Shown here: positions 48,579-56,024 of the stretch, in pieces
Numbering within the stretch: position 1 is the first letter of the stretch
Layout of the letters: each line of letters opens with the position of its first letter
Program-made: the position numbers and the translations under genes
Source of the DNA: MFD01213-c1 sp963704405
GTDB lineage: Bacteria > Planctomycetota > Phycisphaerae > Tepidisphaerales > Tepidisphaeraceae
NCBI GenBank assembly: GCA_963704405.1
Contig: OY969903.1
Location: 2,542,001-2,606,000, forward strand
Direction: 5' to 3'
Length of the DNA stretch: 64,000 nucleotides
The notes under the pieces: generated by a model
The model's database searches: none
Seen by the model: only the letters and a program-made list of their open reading frames with translations
Told to the model about the DNA's origin: nothing

Positions 48579-49046
48579 CTAATGTCCTGTATGCCCAAAC
48601 CCACCCTTGCCGCGGGCGGTTTCTTCCAGTTCTTCAACTTCGATCAATTCCACCAGTGGAATCGGCACGATGAGCATCTGCGCAATGCGCATGCCGCGTT
48701 CGATGGTGAAGGATTGTCTCCCGTGGTTAATGAGCGGCACATGAACTTCCCCGCGGTAATCGCTGTCGATGGTGCCGGGAGAATTGATCATGGTGATGCC
48801 GTGCTTGCTGGAGAGGCCGCTGCGGGGGCGAACCTGGGCCTCGTAGCCGTGGGGGATCGCCATGGAAAAGCCGCAGGGAATCAGCCGGATGTCACCGGGC
48901 TGGAGCGTGATGGGCTCCGGCACGGCGGCGGCGAGATCAAAGCCGGCCGCGTGCTCCGTCATCTTCGCCGGCAACGGCAGGCCCGCGGAATGGGCGGCCC
49001 GCCTGATGCGGACAGTTATCGGACGTGAAGTGGAACCCCGTGGCAA
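48579..49046 (-). CDS. dut: Deoxyuridine 5'-triphosphate nucleotidohydrolase (dUTPase)
   Basis: About 155 residues from a TTG at 49046; no ATG lies in a suitable place and a longer frame would overlap coaB. The five trimeric dUTPase motifs are visible: HAAGFDLAA, PRSGLSSKHG, INSPGTIDSDYRGEV, GMRIAQMLI and ARGKGGFGHTG. The enzyme hydrolyses dUTP to dUMP, keeping uracil out of DNA. It lies between coaB and ftsK with short gaps, on the same strand. Confidence 0.92.
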   Translation of the reverse strand: MPRGSTSRPITVRIRRAAHSAGLPLPAKMTEHAAGFDLAAAVPEPITLQPGDIRLIPCGFSMAIPHGYEAQVRPRSGLSSKHGITMINSPGTIDSDYRGEVHVPLINHGRQSFTIERGMRIAQMLIVPIPLVELIEVEELEETARGKGGFGHTGH

Positions 49047-49095
49047 TCGCGCTCCGTAGCTCGCAACTTCAGGCAGGCCCGTGGCATGAATCCGT

Positions 49096-49716
49096 TCATG
49101 CGAACAATGCGGCGGCCCGCTGAAGGAGAGTATCGGCGAACTCCCCCTTGCTTCGACAGGGCAGTTCTTCGCTTCTGCCATCCGGCCAAAGAAGGACCGA
49201 TTCAATGCTCTGGCTGCTCATCGTATCCAGAGGGTTGTATACGATCAGATCCAGATTCTTGCGACGGAGCTTTTGCATCGACCGATCTAAATCCCCCCGC
49301 TGTACAAGGCTGAATCCCACCGTCCGCTGGTCGGGCCGCTTGATTCCCCCCGCGGCGGCCAGGATGTCCGGAGTCGCCTCCAGCTCAATCGTCAGCATCC
49401 CCGCTCGTTCAACTTTGCCGGTATGGACCTTTGCAGGCCGAAAATCGGCGACGGCGGCGGCCATAATCAGCAGATCATGGTGAGGGAACGCCTCCAATAC
49501 GGCATCGTGCATCTGCTGGCTGGTTTCGATATCGATCCGCATTATGCCTGAAGGTATCGCCGCAGTGATGGGCCCGGCGATCAGGGTCACGGAATGGCCA
49601 GACTTAACCGCCGCTCCCGCGAGCGCGCTTCCCATCTGCCCGCTGCTGCGGTTGCCGATGTAGCGAACCGGATCAATTGGTTCCCAGGTGGGGCCGGCAG
49701 TGATGAGAACGCGCAT
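49096..49716 (-). CDS. coaB: Phosphopantothenate-cysteine ligase (CoaB), separate gene
   Basis: The 206 residues correspond to the CoaB half of the usual CoaBC fusion: VLITAGPTWEPIDPVRYIGNRSSGQMG (nucleotide binding), HHDLLIMAAAVADFRP and GFSLVQRGDL…KLRRKNLDLIVYN. The enzyme joins cysteine to 4'-phosphopantothenate. The decarboxylase half, coaC, is at 50526-51179, with a HEPN gene pair in between. In most bacteria the two halves are fused. Confidence 0.92.
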   Translation of the reverse strand: MRVLITAGPTWEPIDPVRYIGNRSSGQMGSALAGAAVKSGHSVTLIAGPITAAIPSGIMRIDIETSQQMHDAVLEAFPHHDLLIMAAAVADFRPAKVHTGKVERAGMLTIELEATPDILAAAGGIKRPDQRTVGFSLVQRGDLDRSMQKLRRKNLDLIVYNPLDTMSSQSIESVLLWPDGRSEELPCRSKGEFADTLLQRAAALFA

Positions 49717-49755
49717 TTATAAATCGTACTCGTGTTTTGGCAAAAAGATCGCCAA

Positions 49756-50137
49756 CTACCTTTTCCCGCCCGCTACAGCCGGCAATTCGAGCGACCTGTA
49801 AATCATTGCCCGATCGAATCGCTCATCTTGAAGCGCGCTTAATTTTCCGAGATGAACCTGATCGTTGTGGCTGAGCGCCTGAATCACTTCATTATTGCGC
49901 GGCAGCACCACGATGCGCAATATTGATGACCTCTTCCGATCGAAGCTTTTTCTTGAGCAAATCAGCAATGTACTTCAACGCTTCCATGCTCCAAGGCGCA
50001 AGTTGATCGGAAGATACAAGTAAATCCCAACGATCAATCGCATCAATGGCATGAACGAGCCCGAAGAAATGAAGGACCGGCTTATCACGATCCACAATTC
50101 GCGCCACTTCTTCGAGCTTGTCGAAAAGTTTGCTCAT
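49756..50137 (-). CDS. HEPN-partner protein, possible nucleotidyltransferase-like antitoxin, frameshifted
   Basis: About 126 residues when one extra base at 49916-49918 is removed, joining EEVINI to RIVVLPRNNEVIQAL. It begins LFDKLEEVARIVDR and has FFGLVHAIDAIDRWDLLVSSDQL, where WDLLV recalls the aspartate segment of minimal nucleotidyltransferases, although the GSxARGxxxxxSDID core is absent. The ATG overlaps the stop of the HEPN gene as ATGA, so the pair is translationally coupled. This layout resembles HEPN/MNT-type toxin-antitoxin modules. The family itself was not recognised and antitoxin activity is inference. Confidence 0.55.
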
Positions 50138-50532
50138 AGCATGGCTCCGATAATTCGCTTCACGCTGTCAATCATCAGTTTTGCTTCCGCATCTGTCACA
50201 ATACCCGGCGGCTTATATCGCAATTCCGGCGTCCAGGAAGAAACAATCGACCACTCCGGAAGGAACTTTGAACGAACTTTACCTTCCCATCCGCTCAATT
50301 GCAGCAGCACATTCAAGTCATGTGATCGAAAACTCAATAATCCGCTGAATTCTTTGTTGCTCTCGGGAAAGCCCGGCCATTTGAGCGTCCGGACAATTCG
50401 CGACTTTAACGCGATTTCGATCGAATATCCGCAGAGATAAAGGGCGCCGTCATATCGTCGCAAAGAGTACAGTGCATCAGCGTCCTTTAGCCGGGCTCTC
50501 GCAATGGTGCGAAGATCAACGCTGCTCAACAT
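50134..50532 (-). CDS. HEPN-domain protein
   Basis: The 132 residues have a HEPN four-helix pattern: ARARLKDADALYSLRRYDGALYLCGYSIEIALKSRIVR, then FRSHDLNVLLQLSGW. HEPN proteins are often RNases in toxin-antitoxin or defence systems, using an Rx4-6H motif. I do not see a clean Rx4-6H here, only RSH, so catalytic activity is doubtful. Its start overlaps the coaC stop by 7 bases and its stop overlaps the partner gene, so the pair is embedded in the coa transcript. Confidence 0.75.
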   Translation of the reverse strand: MLSSVDLRTIARARLKDADALYSLRRYDGALYLCGYSIEIALKSRIVRTLKWPGFPESNKEFSGLLSFRSHDLNVLLQLSGWEGKVRSKFLPEWSIVSSWTPELRYKPPGIVTDAEAKLMIDSVKRIIGAML

Positions 50533-51179
50533 GCTTCATTTCCCTTGATCGCTTGCTTCATCATCGACGTTGCTGTCGGACGTGAAGTGACTGCGAGGTT
50601 TGCCAGCATGTCGATCACCTCATCCACAATTACCTGAGGATCGCTCAATCGGCCCGCTCCCACATTCCGGCACGCAAGCCATCCTGCCTCAGGCCCGATG
50701 AAGCGATAGCCGATCCCAGCCAGCCTGGCGACATTCTCTTTCGCAATCGGATGATCCCACATCCGGCTGTTCATCGCCGGCGCAAACACCACCGGACAGG
50801 CGGCAGCGCAAATCATCAGGCTGACCAGATCATCACAAAGCCCGGCGGCTACCTTCGCAATGATGTTGTTGGTCGCCGGGGCAACGAGCATCAGATCGGC
50901 CCGCTCTGTCAGGGTGATGTGCTGCGGGTCTGAAGAGTCCAGCAAATCAAAGGTGCTCGTACGCACCGGCCGGCCCGACAGCGCCTGAAAAGTGAGCGGC
51001 GTCACAAACTTCTGCGCCTCATCAGTCATCACCACGCTCACGCCGGCGCCCAGTTGCACCAGCTTCGAGACGAGATCGGCAACCTTGTAAGCAGCAATCC
51101 CGCCGCACACGGCGACAATGATTTCGCGCCCTTTCAAGGAGCTGGATTGTGCAGGCTGGATGGAAAGCTCATCGCTCAT
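50526..51179 (-). CDS. coaC: Phosphopantothenoylcysteine decarboxylase (CoaC), separate gene
   Basis: A 217-residue flavoprotein: IIVAVCGGIAAYKVADLVSKL, VMTDEAQKFVTPLTFQALSG, HITLTERADLMLVAPATNNIIAKVAAGLCDDL (with the catalytic His) and APAMNSRMWDHP, which is the PAMNxxMW signature. It decarboxylates phosphopantothenoylcysteine to phosphopantetheine. It should work with CoaB, encoded 0.8 kb downstream. It begins 147 bases after rpoZ, across the palindrome at 51224-51302. Confidence 0.93.
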   Translation of the reverse strand: MSDELSIQPAQSSSLKGREIIVAVCGGIAAYKVADLVSKLVQLGAGVSVVMTDEAQKFVTPLTFQALSGRPVRTSTFDLLDSSDPQHITLTERADLMLVAPATNNIIAKVAAGLCDDLVSLMICAAACPVVFAPAMNSRMWDHPIAKENVARLAGIGYRFIGPEAGWLACRNVGAGRLSDPQVIVDEVIDMLANLAVTSRPTATSMMKQAIKGNEAC

Positions 51180-51223
51180 AGTCTCATTTTAGCTTGCAAA
51201 GCCGCAAAGACACAAAAAAGGAA

Positions 51224-51302
51224 GAAACCGCGGATTCTGAAGCATACGCAATTCCGGAAGAATGCCTTCCGAACCTGCATAAGCCGCAAAATCCGCGGTT
51301 TC
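51224..51302. repeat. Palindrome in the rpoZ-coaC gap
   Basis: GAAACCGCGGATT (51224-51236) is the exact reverse complement of AATCCGCGGTTTC (51290-51302). An inner CCGGAAG/CTTCCG pair is nested within it. It belongs to neither of the other repeat families in the window. Confidence 0.75.
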
Positions 51303-51325
51303 CACGCCTGTGTTTTTGGTTTTGC

Positions 51326-51544
51326 TTATTCCGGCTCGATCAAGCCGCTGGCTTCATAATCGATGGCGATCTTATCCTGGAGGATTTCCTGGATCACGGT
51401 CTCCAGATCCGTCAGGTGATCGCGCTCAACGAGCGGGCGGGCCCCGTCCATTAACTCGAGCATTCGCTTCTGGATTAACGCCGTCAGCTTAAATCGCCCG
51501 CCGACTTTGTTCACGATTTCGTCGCTCTTCAATGCTTCAATCAT
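51326..51544 (-). CDS. rpoZ: RNA polymerase omega subunit
   Basis: A 72-residue small protein with the omega features KVGGRFKLTALIQKRMLELMDGARPLV. Its position directly after gmk (as gmk-rpoZ-coaC) is the widely conserved gene order, which supports the call despite the short length. It stabilises RNA polymerase by binding the beta-prime subunit. Confidence 0.9.
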   Translation of the reverse strand: MIEALKSDEIVNKVGGRFKLTALIQKRMLELMDGARPLVERDHLTDLETVIQEILQDKIAIDYEASGLIEPE

Positions 51545-51550
51545 AATTTT

Positions 51551-51632
51551 GTCCTTTGTCCGTAGTCAGTTGTCCGTCGCTGCCGCATCCGCCGTCCGGG
51601 CAACAGACGATGGACCACTGACAACGGACATT
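51551..51632. repeat. GTCCGTGGTC-family palindrome, copy 2
   Basis: Fills the rpoZ-gmk gap. The left side carries GTCCGTAGTCAGTTGTCCGT and the right side ACGATGGACCACTGACAACGGAC. Diverged from copy 1 but with the same arm units. Confidence 0.75.
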
Positions 51633-51642
51633 CCATTACATT

Positions 51643-52236
51643 CTATATCCCCACCGGGGATTTTTTCTGGCGAATCAGCCGGGATATTTCCTCGACTGCA
51701 CGCTGCACGTCATCATTAATCACCATATCATCGAACGCTCGGCTGCCCTTGGCCATCCAGATTTCACGCTTTGAGCCGCGAAACCGCTTTTCGATGGCTT
51801 CTTCCGTGTCGCGCCCGCGTTCGCGAAGCCGCTGCAGCAGTGATTCCTGATCCGGCGGCATGATGAAGATCATCAATGCATCAGGATACTGGAAACGCAC
51901 CTGCAACGCGCCCTGCACGTCAATTTCCAGCAGCACATCCTCCCCGGCGGCAAGGTGATCCATCGTCGGATGCTTCGGTGTGCCATAGTATTCGTCAAAT
52001 ACCTTGGCATATTCCAAAAACGCACCCTGCTCCAGCTTCTTGAAAAATGTCTGCTCATCCACGTAATCGTAAACCTTGCCCAGATCGTCCTTTTCGTTAT
52101 GCCGCCGGGTGGTGGCGCTGACGATGTACTTCAGGTGCATCTTCTCGGCGAGCTTGCGCGAGATCGTGCTCTTGCCGACGCCACTAGGGCCGACAAGCAC
52201 GATGAGCAGACCAGCTTCTTTATTCGTCGTTGCCAT
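51643..52236 (-). CDS. gmk: Guanylate kinase
   Basis: A 197-residue protein with the P-loop GPSGVGKS, IVSATTRRHNEKD, DYVDEQTFFKKLEQGAFLEYAKVF and LLEIDVQGALQV, all standard for guanylate kinase. It phosphorylates GMP to GDP. It sits between yicC and rpoZ, a conserved order. Confidence 0.96.
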   Translation of the reverse strand: MATTNKEAGLLIVLVGPSGVGKSTISRKLAEKMHLKYIVSATTRRHNEKDDLGKVYDYVDEQTFFKKLEQGAFLEYAKVFDEYYGTPKHPTMDHLAAGEDVLLEIDVQGALQVRFQYPDALMIFIMPPDQESLLQRLRERGRDTEEAIEKRFRGSKREIWMAKGSRAFDDMVINDDVQRAVEEISRLIRQKKSPVGI

Positions 52237-52242
52237 TTTAAT

Positions 52243-52312
52243 TGTCCGCGGTCCGTGGTCCGTTGTCCGTTGCTCAATCCAGCAACGGACAACGGACCAC
52301 TGACCACGGATT
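52243..52312. repeat. GTCCGTGGTC-family palindrome, copy 3
   Basis: The most symmetrical copy. GTCCGTGGTCCGTTGTCCGT on the left pairs with ACGGACAACGGACCACTGACC on the right around a short loop. It fills the gmk-yicC gap. Confidence 0.82.
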
Positions 52313-52324
52313 CCTGCTTACAAC

Positions 52325-53206
52325 CTACTCAACATTCTGAACCTGTTCCTTCAGTCGATCAATCGAGCCTTTGATTTCAACGATGTTTTTTGCGATCGTC
52401 GCATCATTGGCCTTACTGCCAATGGTGTTCGCTTCACGCAGCATTTCCTGCGTGATGAAATCCAGCTTGCGGCCGGCGTGTTCATCCTTGCGACAGGATT
52501 CTTCGAAGGCGTTCAGATGGCTTGTCAGCCGCTGGATTTCCTCAGCGATGTCGGCCCGCTCTGCAAAGACTGCGACCTCCTTAATCAAATCCACTTCGCT
52601 CACGCGAAGTTCCGCTTTGCTCAGCAATTGATTCACACGCTGCTGCAGTCGTTTGTGATAATCCTCGATCACAGACGGAGCGCGCTTCTCGATCTCCTTC
52701 AGGGCGGCTGCGATCACATTCGCATGTTTCATCAGCTCGGTGAATAGCGCCTTGCCTTCTCGCTCGCGCATTCCTTGAAGTTTGATGATCGCCCTGGAGG
52801 TCAGCTCGCGGATCGTGTCGCCGTGCTTTTGGATTTCATCCGTTTCGTCGCGCGGTTCCTGGCAGACGCCAGGCAGTTGAACGAGGCTCGCCAGGTCGAT
52901 CTGCACCAGCCGGTCGATGCCTTTGACCTGCTGCAGTTGTTCCAGATACGCCGACAGCGCCTGAGTATTAATATGGTAGGCGGCTTCGGCGTTATCGAGG
53001 CGCATCTTCATGATGAAGGTGATGGAACCTCGCCCCAGCTTTTCGCGGAGCATCGATTCCAATTCCGGCTCCAGCCCGCTGATGTTTTCGGGCAGCTTGA
53101 TGATCGGTTTGAAGAACCGGTTGTTGAGGGAACGGATTTCGACGGCATAATGCGTCCCTCCGCGCTCCGCGGTTGCATCTCCAAAACCCGTCATGCTGAC
53201 AATCAT
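52325..53206 (-). CDS. yicC: YicC-family endoribonuclease
   Basis: A 293-residue protein starting MIVSMTGFGDA, the typical N-terminus, which is why the start at 53206 was preferred over 53263. EIRSLNNRFFKPIIKLPE, REGKALFTELMKH and the C-terminal EEIQRLTSHLNAFEE…GRKLDFITQEMLREANTIGSKA are YicC/DUF1732 signatures. YicC is an RNase that targets small RNAs in Escherichia coli. It precedes gmk, as in many bacteria. Confidence 0.94.
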   Translation of the reverse strand: MIVSMTGFGDATAERGGTHYAVEIRSLNNRFFKPIIKLPENISGLEPELESMLREKLGRGSITFIMKMRLDNAEAAYHINTQALSAYLEQLQQVKGIDRLVQIDLASLVQLPGVCQEPRDETDEIQKHGDTIRELTSRAIIKLQGMREREGKALFTELMKHANVIAAALKEIEKRAPSVIEDYHKRLQQRVNQLLSKAELRVSEVDLIKEVAVFAERADIAEEIQRLTSHLNAFEESCRKDEHAGRKLDFITQEMLREANTIGSKANDATIAKNIVEIKGSIDRLKEQVQNVE

Positions 53207-53272
53207 GCGTGCTTGCCTTGCTGCCCCCTGAGATTCAAACCACCTGAAGATTACCGCAAACAACCTGCCCTT

Positions 53273-53647
53273 TTATCGCGGCAATACAGGCGGCGCCGGT
53301 GTCACCGGTGTGCCGGTCTTTCCGGGCGTCTCGCCTGACGAACTGCCCGGCATGTTTCCCGGAGCGCTGATCGGAACCTGCGCGGAAGCCGCAGCATGCG
53401 CCTGATTTGCGTTGTAATTTACCACCAGATTCAATACGACGGCCAGTGCGATGAAGATGCCAAACACAATACTGGTCGCCCAGGTCAGCACGTCGCCGGT
53501 TTTGGTGCCGAATGCAGTGCTGCCTCCTCCACCGCCAAAAGCGCTGGAAAGCCCGCCGCCCCGGCCCTTCTGGATCAGGATCAGAAGGATCAAGAAGACG
53601 GCGAGGATGATGAAGAGCGTCAAACTCAGATAAAAAAGGAAAGACAT
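53273..53647 (-). CDS. secG: Preprotein translocase subunit SecG
   Basis: A 124-residue protein with two membrane segments (LTLFIILAVFLILLILIQ and TSIVFGIFIALAVVLNLVV) and the intervening KGRGGGLSSAFGGGGGSTAFGT typical of SecG. A Pro/Ala/Gly-rich tail of about 40 residues extends it beyond the common ~75. It forms part of the SecYEG channel. It follows tpiA, a gene order seen in many bacteria. Confidence 0.92.
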   Translation of the reverse strand: MSFLFYLSLTLFIILAVFLILLILIQKGRGGGLSSAFGGGGGSTAFGTKTGDVLTWATSIVFGIFIALAVVLNLVVNYNANQAHAAASAQVPISAPGNMPGSSSGETPGKTGTPVTPAPPVLPR

Positions 53648-53651
53648 ATTT

Positions 53652-53732
53652 GTCCGTAGTCAGTTGTCCATTGTCCGTTGTCAGTAATCCGTTATCCGCC
53701 GTTTCGAGCAACGGAGCACGGACAACTGACTT
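53652..53732. repeat. GTCCGTGGTC-family palindrome, copy 4
   Basis: Fills the tpiA-secG gap. Units TTGTCCGTAGTCAGTTGTCC and GAGCACGGACAACTGAC are recognisable but the symmetry is weaker than in copies 1 and 3. Confidence 0.7.
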
Positions 53733-53743
53733 GGGGACAGTTT

Positions 53744-54489
53744 TTATTTTGCGGCATTGACGATGGCAAGGAAGCTTTCTGCCTTTAAAGCCGCGCCACC
53801 GATCAAACCGCCATCAACATCAGGCTGGGTCAGCAGCCCTTTGGCGTTTTCAGGTTTCATGCTGCCGCCGTACTGAATCCTTACGCGGTCAGCGAAGTCC
53901 TTGTTCCAACTCCTGGCGATCGCACCGCGAATATACGCATGCACTTCCTCAGCCTGTGCATCGGTGGCATTGCGGCCTGTGCCGATCGCCCATACGGGCT
54001 CATAGGCAATCACCAGCCGCTCAGGGTCCTGCATCTTGTTGGACAGTTCGTCGAGTTGCGCCTGAACAACGCTGACCGTCTTATTCGCATCGCGCTCTTC
54101 CAGTTTTTCCCCCACGCAGTGAATGAGCGTGAGGCCGGCAGAGTAAACCGCATCAGCCTTCCTTGCGACGAGTTCGCTGGGCTCTTTAATGACATGCCGG
54201 CGCTCGCTGTGGCCGGTCAGGACAAAACGCACACCGAGGTCTTTGAGCATGTCCACAGAAATTTCGCCGGTGAACGCTCCATTCTTTTCGTAGTAGACAT
54301 CCTGAGCGCCAAGCTGCACGCTCGAACCCGCGATCGCCTTCCCGACAGCATCCAGATAAACGAACGGCGGCGCGATCCCGACTTCCACGCCCGACGGCGC
54401 GCCTGCGCAACGGCCTGCGCCAGCTCAATCGCCGACGCCTTATTCGTATTCATCTTCCAGTTACCAGCGACAAACTTGATGCGAGCCAT
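53744..54489 (-). CDS. tpiA: Triosephosphate isomerase, frameshifted
   Basis: The N-terminus ARIKFVAGNWKMNTNKASA (catalytic Lys in NWKMN) and the remainder from VEVGIAPPFVYL onward, with VLTGHSERRH (catalytic His), YEPVWAIGTG (catalytic Glu) and IQYGGSMKPENA, are in different frames. One base missing near 54396-54402 accounts for the break; the join reads AVAQAAPSGVEVGIAPPF and gives about 248 residues. The enzyme interconverts glyceraldehyde-3-phosphate and dihydroxyacetone phosphate. Loss of such a core gene would be surprising, so this frameshift is good evidence for sequence error. Confidence 0.94.
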
Positions 54490-54727
54490 TTCTCTCTAGC
54501 ACGAGCATCTTGCCCGTGTCCTAAAATGCGACTTACAAGAACCACAAATCAACGCAAATGATCCAGGACATCGGTTCTTATCCTGTGAATCTGCGTGCAT
54601 CTGAATGCGGCCAGCTCAGTCGGGCCGTGGTTTAAGCTTTCAATTCTTTCACACGTACTTCAATACGGATGAGACGCAACTGGGCCGAGCTTGCCGGAGT
54701 CTTGTGCGATGTCTTAAACAACGCCAT

Positions 54728-55783
54728 TCAGGCGGGCGCTAACTCCGCCGCCTCCGCAAATTCTTTTCCGAAGATCGCGGCGATCTTTCTGAGCTGGATC
54801 ATGAGATCTTTGAACACTTCAGGCAGCAACGCCTGCGGCCCGTCGCATTGAGCTTCGCTGGGGCAGTAATGAACTTCAACGATGATGCCATGTGCCCCGG
54901 CGGCCATGCCGGCCGCGGCCAACGGTGGCACATAATCCCGCTTGCCGGCGGCGTGGCTTGGGTCCACGATCATCGGCAAGTGGCTCCACTGCCGCGCGAC
55001 CGGAATGCTGGTGACATCGAGCGTATAACGAATGCTGTCTTCAAATGTCTTGATGCCGCGCTCGCAAAGGATAACGCCCCGGTTTCCCTGGCTCAGAACG
55101 TATTCAGCGGACAGAAGCCAATCCTTGACCGTCGCCGCCAGGCCTCGCTTGAGCAGCACGGCCCGGCGGGTCTTGCCGACCTCACGCAGCAGATCAAAAT
55201 TCTGCATATTCCGTGCGCCGATCTGGAAGCAGTCAACGTATGGTTCCATATCCGCCACCTGGCGGGTGTCCATAACCTCAACGCAGATGGGCATCCCCAG
55301 TTCATCACCTGTCTCGCGCATCCATTTCAGCGCCTGAAGGCCCAGCCCCTGGAAGGAATATGGAGATGTTCGAGGCTTGTAGACCCCGCCCCGAAGAACC
55401 GTTGCGCCGCCGTCACGCACATGGCGCGCTATGCGATGCAGCATCTGTTCATTTTCAACCGCGCACGGTCCGGCGATGCAGGCGGCGTGGTTTCCACCAA
55501 CTTTAACAGCCGGCACCTTTCCACCGCCGATCTCGACAACCGAATCATCCTCATGAAACTCGCGGCTGGCGAGTTTGTACGGTTTCATGATCGGAACAAC
55601 TTTTTCAACCCCATCCAGCGAAGCCAGATGCGCCTGATCCAGCGATCCCTCTTCTCCAACAGCGCCGATCACCGTCCGGAATTCACCTCGCGACAGATGG
55701 GCCTTATTGCCCATTTTTTCGATCTCCGCGATCACCCGATCAATTGTCGGCTGCGGGGCGGCATGGTTCATCACGATGATCAA
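54728..55783 (-). CDS. aroF: 3-deoxy-7-phosphoheptulonate synthase (DAHP synthase, AroF type)
   Basis: A 351-residue DAHP synthase with an N-terminal ferredoxin-like regulatory domain (IIVMNHAAPQPTIDRVIAEIEKMG) as in Thermotoga. The catalytic barrel has CIAGPCAVENEQ, RGGVYKPRTSPYSFQGLG, FQIGARNMQNFDLLREVG, LLKRGLAAT and MIVDPSHAAGKRDYV. It condenses phosphoenolpyruvate with erythrose-4-phosphate at the head of the shikimate pathway. The N-terminal domain usually confers feedback inhibition by aromatic amino acids. aroB is on the same strand 9 kb away. Confidence 0.95.
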   Translation of the reverse strand: MIIVMNHAAPQPTIDRVIAEIEKMGNKAHLSRGEFRTVIGAVGEEGSLDQAHLASLDGVEKVVPIMKPYKLASREFHEDDSVVEIGGGKVPAVKVGGNHAACIAGPCAVENEQMLHRIARHVRDGGATVLRGGVYKPRTSPYSFQGLGLQALKWMRETGDELGMPICVEVMDTRQVADMEPYVDCFQIGARNMQNFDLLREVGKTRRAVLLKRGLAATVKDWLLSAEYVLSQGNRGVILCERGIKTFEDSIRYTLDVTSIPVARQWSHLPMIVDPSHAAGKRDYVPPLAAAGMAAGAHGIIVEVHYCPSEAQCDGPQALLPEVFKDLMIQLRKIAAIFGKEFAEAAELAPA

Positions 55784-56024
55784 GCGAAGACTCCTGGCGG
55801 CAAAAAGGCCGGCGCCGCGGTTCAGTCACCGCCGCTTTCCGACATAAATCATGTACAGATCAAAATCCGGCGCAACGATGAGGCCGCCGATTTAGAGCCA
55901 AGTAATGTACCGGATCGCCGAGGGGGATACAAGCGGTCGGCAGCGCGAGCAAAGGCCAATCAGTGCAGGGTTTATGGCTTTAATCCGGGTCTCCGCACCT
56001 GCCGCCATAGCACAGGCAGGTCAT

